NCBI GenBank assembly: GCA_018907035.1
Contig: JACCIC010000015.1
Coordinates: 4,569,501-4,633,500 of the forward strand
Length of the DNA stretch: 64,000 nt
Reading direction: 5' to 3'
DNA from: Sycobia sp. Sy_11
Lineage: Eukaryota > Arthropoda > Insecta > Hymenoptera > Epichrysomallidae
Shown here: piece after piece, positions 59,236 through 64,000 of the stretch
Layout: each line of letters begins with the position of its first letter
Numbering within the stretch: position 1 is the first letter of the stretch
Position numbers and translations under genes: made by a program
The notes under the pieces: model-generated
What the model was told of the DNA's origin: nothing
Databases searched by the model: none
What the model saw: the letters and a program-made list of their open reading frames with translations, nothing else

Positions 59236-60567
59236 CATACTACTATGTACAAATATGAATAAGACTATATTTAGAACTTTTGAAATCTTTATCTGTTCTT
59301 CTAAATCTAATTGATCCCCCTCAAAATAACCCCCCCCCCCCGGATGCAATGCAACTATACCAACGCTTTTTCCAATTTTCAAGACATTTTTTATTCTTGT
59401 TTTTCAGAATGGCCAACAGTCCCTTCTTTAATTCGGCTTTTAATATCTTCAATCAAAACAAAAACGTGTCCCCGAAGTGGTTTGAGTTTTCTGAACAGCC
59501 AGAAGTTACAAGGTACTAAATCAGGCGAGTACGGTCGTTGCGGAACGATATTGGTTGAATTTTTGGCAAAATATTCATGTGAAATCAATGCAGTGTGAGC
59601 TGGTGCATTATCGTGATGCAAAAACCAAGAGTTGTCTTTCCATAAATCTGGCTTTTTGAGACGAACAGCTTCACACAAATGGCGCATAAAACTCAAATAA
59701 TATTCTTTGTTAACCGTTTGGCCGGTTGGAAGGAATTCATAATACACCACACCACGATAATCGTAGAAAACAGTGAGCATAAACTTGATTTTTGAGCAGC
59801 TTTGGTGTGATTTTTTGGTCTCGACTCTCCTTTGGTATGATATTTGCTCGATTGATCGGTTCTTTCTGGATCATAAGTGTAGACCCGAGTCTCATCTCCA
59901 GTTATTGTGCGTCCTATCTTGTCCTGATAGTCCGAAAACATCGTTTCACAGACCTCCATGCGACTCTGCTTTTCTAAGAAATTGAGTGTTTTTTGACATC
60001 AATCGAGATTTGACTCTTTTCAGGCACAAAATGTCTTTCAAAATAGTGTTGAGTGACCCATTTGAAATTCTAACAATATCAGCAAGCGTTCTAGTAGTCA
60101 ATCAACGATTTTTCAGAATCAATTCTTTGATTTTGCGACGTGTAGCCCATTAGTAGATGTTCTTGGTCGTCTTTGATGTGGTTCGTCTTTAATACGTTCT
60201 CGACCTTCTTTGAATAATTTGTGCTAATCAAAAACACTTGTTCTTGACACTGACTTATCACCTAAGGCCTTCTGCAACATTCTGGACGTTTCGGCGGCCG
60301 ATATTTCATTTCACTCTGATTTCACGCACCAAATTTTATGCTTCTTCTTTGTTGAATAATTTCAGACATTATAGAAACCGAAGAGACAACTTTTCTTTGT
60401 TCACACAACATAAGCGTAACTATATGACAAATTAAGATAATTGAGTGAAATTTGGCAAAGATAACTCTGACAGTACTACCAACTTAAAAATAAAAATATT
60501 TGTCTGAATCGATAAACCCGGGAAGTTTGAATTAAAAATGTTACTCATATTTGTACACAGTAGTATG
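59236..60567 (-). mobile_element. Full-length mariner element with intact terminal inverted repeats
   Basis: The left end CATACTACTATGTACAAATA (59,236 onward) and the reverse complement of the right end (CATACTACTGTGTACAAATA, ending at 60,567) match over about 27 bp with two differences. TA dinucleotides at 59,238 and 60,564 fit the target duplication, giving an element of 1324 bp, the usual mariner size. The transposase runs on the minus strand between the repeats. A run of C (59,330-59,341) lies within the C-terminal coding region. Confidence 0.88.
59265..60369 (-). pseudogene. Mariner transposase pseudogene
   Basis: Starts at an ATG (60,369, MSEIIQQRRSIKF). In order and in shifting frames: DKSVSRTSVF, LFKEGRERIKDEPH, TRTLADIVRISNGSLN, LKRVKSRL, RMEVCETMFSDYQDKIGRTI, TGDETRVYTYDPE (first catalytic Asp), YDYRGVVYYEFLPTGQTVNK, LHHDNAPAHTA (second Asp), RPYSPDLVPCNFWLF and the C-terminal GGYFEGD. 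The third catalytic Asp of the D34D triad is replaced by Asn (PCN instead of PCD, 34 residues after the second Asp). At least two frameshifts and several stops in the N-terminal half also inactivate it. Confidence 0.9.
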
Positions 60568-60599
60568 ACAAAATAAAATATTGAAAAAATATTCAAGGA

Positions 60600-61110
60600 G
60601 ACGGAAGTGGCAGATTAATCTGAAGAACAAAAAGGCTAATACCGGCTAAGATCGACGCATTGGTCGAGTTGTTTTTAGTTTAACTCTGTACTAGTGCGAT
60701 TAGACGCAAATGAACAGCAACTCATGCCGGAACGTGCACGCTCGACAGGTAATATTATCTGGACACTTAAAAAAAAAGAGTCACTCAGTTATGTTTTATT
60801 ATAGTGATCATTGTTGTTAGTTCCAGGTCAGTTCATCATAGCGACTTTTGACAGACCTCCAGTTTATAGCATTTACCAAATCACTGTATCGGGGGGGGGG
60901 GGGCATCTGAGTTACTTTCCTCTCCTTGAGGTCTCCACGTGAGCACGTATTTCCATATCTCTCGGGCACCCCTGCAGCAACTACAGAGAACACCACGATG
61001 CAGCCGTCTCTATCAAGGAGAAAGAGTGAAAGTCTGTTGCACGTGAACTCGCGTGAACTTCTCCCTCGAGCGCCCAATTCTCTTTCCACGTGGATACCAT
61101 AATGACTTTA
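60600..61110. other. GC-richer patch, unrecognised
   Basis: About 500 bp of balanced composition next to the mariner. It includes a G(12-13) run at 60,890-60,903. The minus-strand frame 61,089-60,817 is open for 90 codons but has no recognised domain. Possibly the 5' part of a retroelement. Confidence 0.3.
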
Positions 61111-61405
61111 TTTTATGTAGAGATACATATATGAAATGAACTTCGTCATGTGTCCATGGACTCGTTACTTTAAGCTGTAATTTTGTTATGTAATTTCGTT
61201 GTACAATGTATTTCAGAATATTGAAAAAACATTTTATGGATAAAGGTTATATAAAATACACGAGTAGATTATTAGAAATTACACAGTTTACGATATGCTA
61301 TAAAAACGTATAAAATGCAGCAATTTTTTTTACGTTTATTAAAAAAGTTTTTCTTAGGAATAATAAATTAATTTTGTTATTATTAGTCACATGATTTTTT
61401 GTGAC

Positions 61406-61434
61406 AACACACACACACACACACACACACACAC
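61406..61434. repeat. (CA)n microsatellite
   Basis: About 14 CA units. Confidence 0.9.
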
Positions 61435-61699
61435 ATCGGGATAGGGGTAGTTCGAAAATGCCATATCCATGAGCAAGAAGCTTACTTGCCGTCTCTGGTA
61501 CCAAAAGTAACTATAAGATATTAAGAAAAAGTATAAATAAAAGTAGATCCGCAATGAAAATTATATAAAGTAATTTTAAATAAAATTGGCCAATAATTAT
61601 TCATAGAATACCTCCCGAGAGTCCCGAGAAGCGAAAAAGAACCAGTAACCGACAACCGACAGACACGTCGTTTCCCGGTGTAAAGTCTTTTACGGCGCA

Positions 61700-62210
61700 A
61701 AAGATGGGCTCAATCGCAAGAAAACGCACTTATATTCTAAAAAAAATAGCATACTTGAATCAAATCCAACAACAAAACTAAATAGAAAGGACCAAGTACT
61801 CAGAATTAGACTACGCGCCGGTAATACACAATTAACCCATAAACACTTTATAAGCAATAAAGTTAAAAAGTAAAACATATTTTAATCGAATGTCCAAAAT
61901 ACGATAGCACCGACAGAAAAAAAAGGTCCATGACAAAACCATCAAAGAACTCCTAAGTAAATTCAAAAACTGCAAAAACGTGATACATTGCATCGAAAGA
62001 ATAAACATAAAAAAGTTCATATAAATATTGATATAAATCTATTAATTCATACTAAAATAATGCAACAGAAATCTCAAACATAAATAGAATGTATATGATG
62101 TAATACGCTGTACTTATATGCAAATCCGTACATCATTGCGAACTGTAAGGGTAACAGTCGTTATTAAGGATTCGACAAAAAAATAAAGCAATTAAAAAAA
62201 ATAAAAAAGG
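61700..62210 (+). mobile_element. 3' end of a second jockey-like LINE, 5'-truncated
   Basis: The plus strand encodes KLNRKDQVLRIRLRAGNTQL followed by THKHF, and later ELLSKFKNCKNVIHCIERI in another frame. These match the C-terminal end of the LINE at 27.4-29.5 kb (LNRKDQVIITRLRIGHTTITH and NFKKIIEYIKI). A 3' UTR of about 150 bp and an A-rich tail (62,180-62,208) follow. The frame is broken by stops and a frameshift. No target duplication was found. Confidence 0.7.
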
Positions 62211-62214
62211 AGGG

Positions 62215-63107
62215 CAGCTTTATTCATGTTTTTAAAAATTCTTTGTCTATAGAAGTATTGCTCGATCGAATTCTATGAAAAAAGCATGGTTGATTTTGAA
62301 GAAAAAGCGCTCCACTTCTCCTGAATGAATTATTATATTGGAATTAAATGCAAGGCGCAACCCGCTTTCGAATTTGATAAACCGACGGACATGTAGGAGA
62401 CTGAAAAATGTACTTTTTGGATAAACGACGCAACGTTAATTCTTTTAGTTCACTCAACCGAATTGTAAAATACAATTTGTTAATTCATTTCTCGATCGGA
62501 TTGCGGACAGAGATAGCCGCACTTACTTCCATTCGAAAAAGTATACCGTTTCATACTGCGCTAGCTAAGATCTAGCACATACTCAGAGTGAATAAAAATT
62601 AGTGCGCGAAAATTTAAGTAAAAAATTCAATATACTCAATATCATGTGGACAGGCCGAGAAACAAAAGTTATCATATATTAGAATTTCTCTGAGCAAGAA
62701 AATGAGAGAGAAATAAGTTCATTTCATTTTCTATTCTATAAAGGTATCTTCACAGAGAGTGCGGCGAATACCAATTAAGCGTTCTAATTTATTTTAAAAG
62801 CGTTAAATAAATTACTCGCTGACTCCACTTATTTATCCTGATACAACCATCCCTGTTCTTAAAATCATAATTGTAGCAATATATTAATTTCATATATTTA
62901 AAAATAAAAGTTTGAATTGACAGAAGAAGAGAGGAAGGGATCGTTACGTATTTTCATTTACGTCTTTCCTATTAAAGTTTATAAATAAATCAACATCAAA
63001 ATCGAAATGTATTACATTGTACTCCCGAGTCACTAAGCAACTAACAATAAGAATACAGCATCAATACTTAGAAAAAACTTAATATCATTAGATTTTTATA
63101 GCTTATA
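62215..63107. other. Intergenic DNA downstream of nardilysin
   Basis: AT-rich with a more balanced stretch at about 62,340-62,600. No gene is recognised. Confidence 0.4.
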
Positions 63108-63113
63108 TTTATT
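63108..63113 (-). terminator. Poly(A) signal of the nardilysin gene
   Basis: AATAAA on the minus strand about 80 bases after the stop at 63,194. Confidence 0.55.
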
Positions 63114-63193
63114 TTTAATTTACAAAAATTATAACAATATTGTTGTGTGAAATGCATTTGATAGCAGCTTAGCGCAGTTTAAAAACAATTAAG

Positions 63194-63354
63194 TTATAAA
63201 TGCTTGTCAATAATATCAAACATTGGGAGCTTAGATTTATAAGATTCAATATTGATTATATAATAATCTGCAGGTTTCTTTTTTTCTTCATGTTCATCTG
63301 TTAAAAATGTGTTGCTAAATTTAGCTGCTTTCATATCTATGCATTGTTCGTCTT
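63194..63354 (-). CDS. Nrdc: Nardilysin, last coding exon
   Basis: Acceptor TTTTCCAG at 63,355. It completes a Lys codon from the previous exon and encodes about 53 residues (DEQCIDMKAAKFSNTFLTDE and on) to TAA at 63,194. Confidence 0.85.
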
Positions 63355-64000
63355 CTGGAAAATATTATTTATTATATGTTTTATTTGCATTGCTATAGAA
63401 TAGAATTAATTGAATAGAAATAATAAATTATTAGAGGTTTACTTTCATGCTTTTCAGTTATTTTAGGATTGGCAGTTCCAACAATTTGTACAGTTAATTT
63501 CCTAAAATTTTGACCATTTATTGTATGATCTTTTATCCATTGATAAAGTTCATCAATTGATATATCTTTTATAATAGAAATTTCTTCTTGATATCTATCA
63601 AAAATGTATTCTTTATTTTTAATTTCAGACCAGTTTCTTTCAACTTCTTCTTTTAAACATACGTCACTGCATTGTTTTTCTTTAATAAGTGACTCTTTTA
63701 CAACGCCATAATCATATTTTGACATTTCCTTTAAAGTGTTCATCAAATGCTTTATAAAGTTTTCAATTCTTGTATCTATTTCATCTGTTGTGAATTTATT
63801 AGCTTGGGTACAGACAGTGATTGAATAGCCAAGAACACCAAATGTATTCCTTAATAAACAAAAAACATCATATCCCAATTGTTCTTTAGTTCTAAGTTGA
63901 TCAAAAAGAGGTTCTTCCATAACCATCTAAAGGTAAAAAAATCTAAATGACTAAAAATTAAAATTTTCATTTTTAAGATAGTATGATTCAGCTTACCATT
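63194..64000 (-). CDS. Nrdc: Nardilysin (M16 zinc metallopeptidase), C-terminal exons, 5' part outside the window
   Basis: Three exon pieces: 64,000-63,997 (cut by the window edge), 63,926-63,443 and 63,354-63,194. Introns are 70 and 88 bp with GT-AG ends and the frame is continuous. The product matches the C-terminal half of M16 peptidases: EEPLFDQLRTKEQLGYDVFC is the conserved LRTKEQLGY motif, followed by GVLGYSITVCTQANK and VERNWSEIKNKEYIFDR. The TVGTQA/VxRNW-type wording is closer to nardilysin than to insulin-degrading enzyme. Nardilysin cleaves at dibasic sites and has non-proteolytic roles in shedding and transcription. The zinc-binding HxxEH motif would be in the missing 5' part. The protein ends FDIIDKHL. 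The gene symbol is by family resemblance. Confidence 0.85.
63443..63926 (-). CDS. Nrdc: Nardilysin, penultimate coding exon
   Basis: Acceptor TACCTTTAG at 63,927, donor A|GTAAAC at 63,442. It encodes the LRTKEQLGY motif and the M16 C-terminal domain up to TANPKITEKHE. The Met at its start is internal, not the initiation codon, because a splice acceptor directly precedes it. Confidence 0.85.

Overview
The window is insect nuclear DNA. It is strongly AT-rich, its genes have short GT-AG introns, and it holds many microsatellites and decayed insect-type transposons (mariner, Helitron, hAT-like, jockey-like LINE). The sequence does not fix the species. A hymenopteran, such as an AT-rich parasitoid wasp, is a reasonable guess but is inference.

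Layout. 2.8-9.9 kb (minus strand): a complete six-coding-exon gene for a protein of about 1561 residues with eleven AT-hooks and four zinc fingers, a likely chromatin or DNA-binding protein; all five splice junctions close in frame. 10-27 kb: gene-poor DNA with a Helitron relic (12.5-13.8 kb), a GC-rich island with a TATA box that resembles an LTR (14.5-15.1 kb), an orphan terminal exon of a trypsin-like protease homologue (15.6 kb), two mariner relics (16.2 and 20.5 kb), an inverted-repeat element (18.8-19.5 kb) and a hAT-like fragment (20.0 kb). 27.4-29.5 kb: a 5'-truncated LINE with a poly(A) end and a 13-bp target-site duplication. 31.8-53.3 kb: a spread-out cluster of four minus-strand genes for small secreted cysteine-rich proteins, interspersed with a large fold-back element carrying a hammerhead-ribozyme-like core (37.0-37.7 kb), a deleted mariner (50.9-51.6 kb) and unrecognised DNA. 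57.7-62.2 kb: transposon-rich DNA, including a mariner of full length with good terminal inverted repeats but a broken transposase. 63.2-64.0 kb: the last exons of a nardilysin (M16 metallopeptidase) gene running in from the right edge.

The most interesting content is the four-gene family. Each protein has a signal peptide, a divergent linker and a C-terminal domain of about 42 residues with eight cysteines in one fixed spacing (C-x7-C-x3-C-x4-C-x4-C-x6-C-x-C-x2-C), ending in a charged tail. The C-x3-C, G-x-C and C-x-C elements fit a CS-alpha-beta (defensin/drosomycin-like) fold, with one cysteine pair placed differently from drosomycin. A shared upstream motif, GTTTAGTT followed by a TATA-like sequence, lies 5' of all four. 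This suggests whole transcription units were duplicated and may be co-regulated, as in an immune, venom or secretory peptide battery. The biological role cannot be read from sequence alone.
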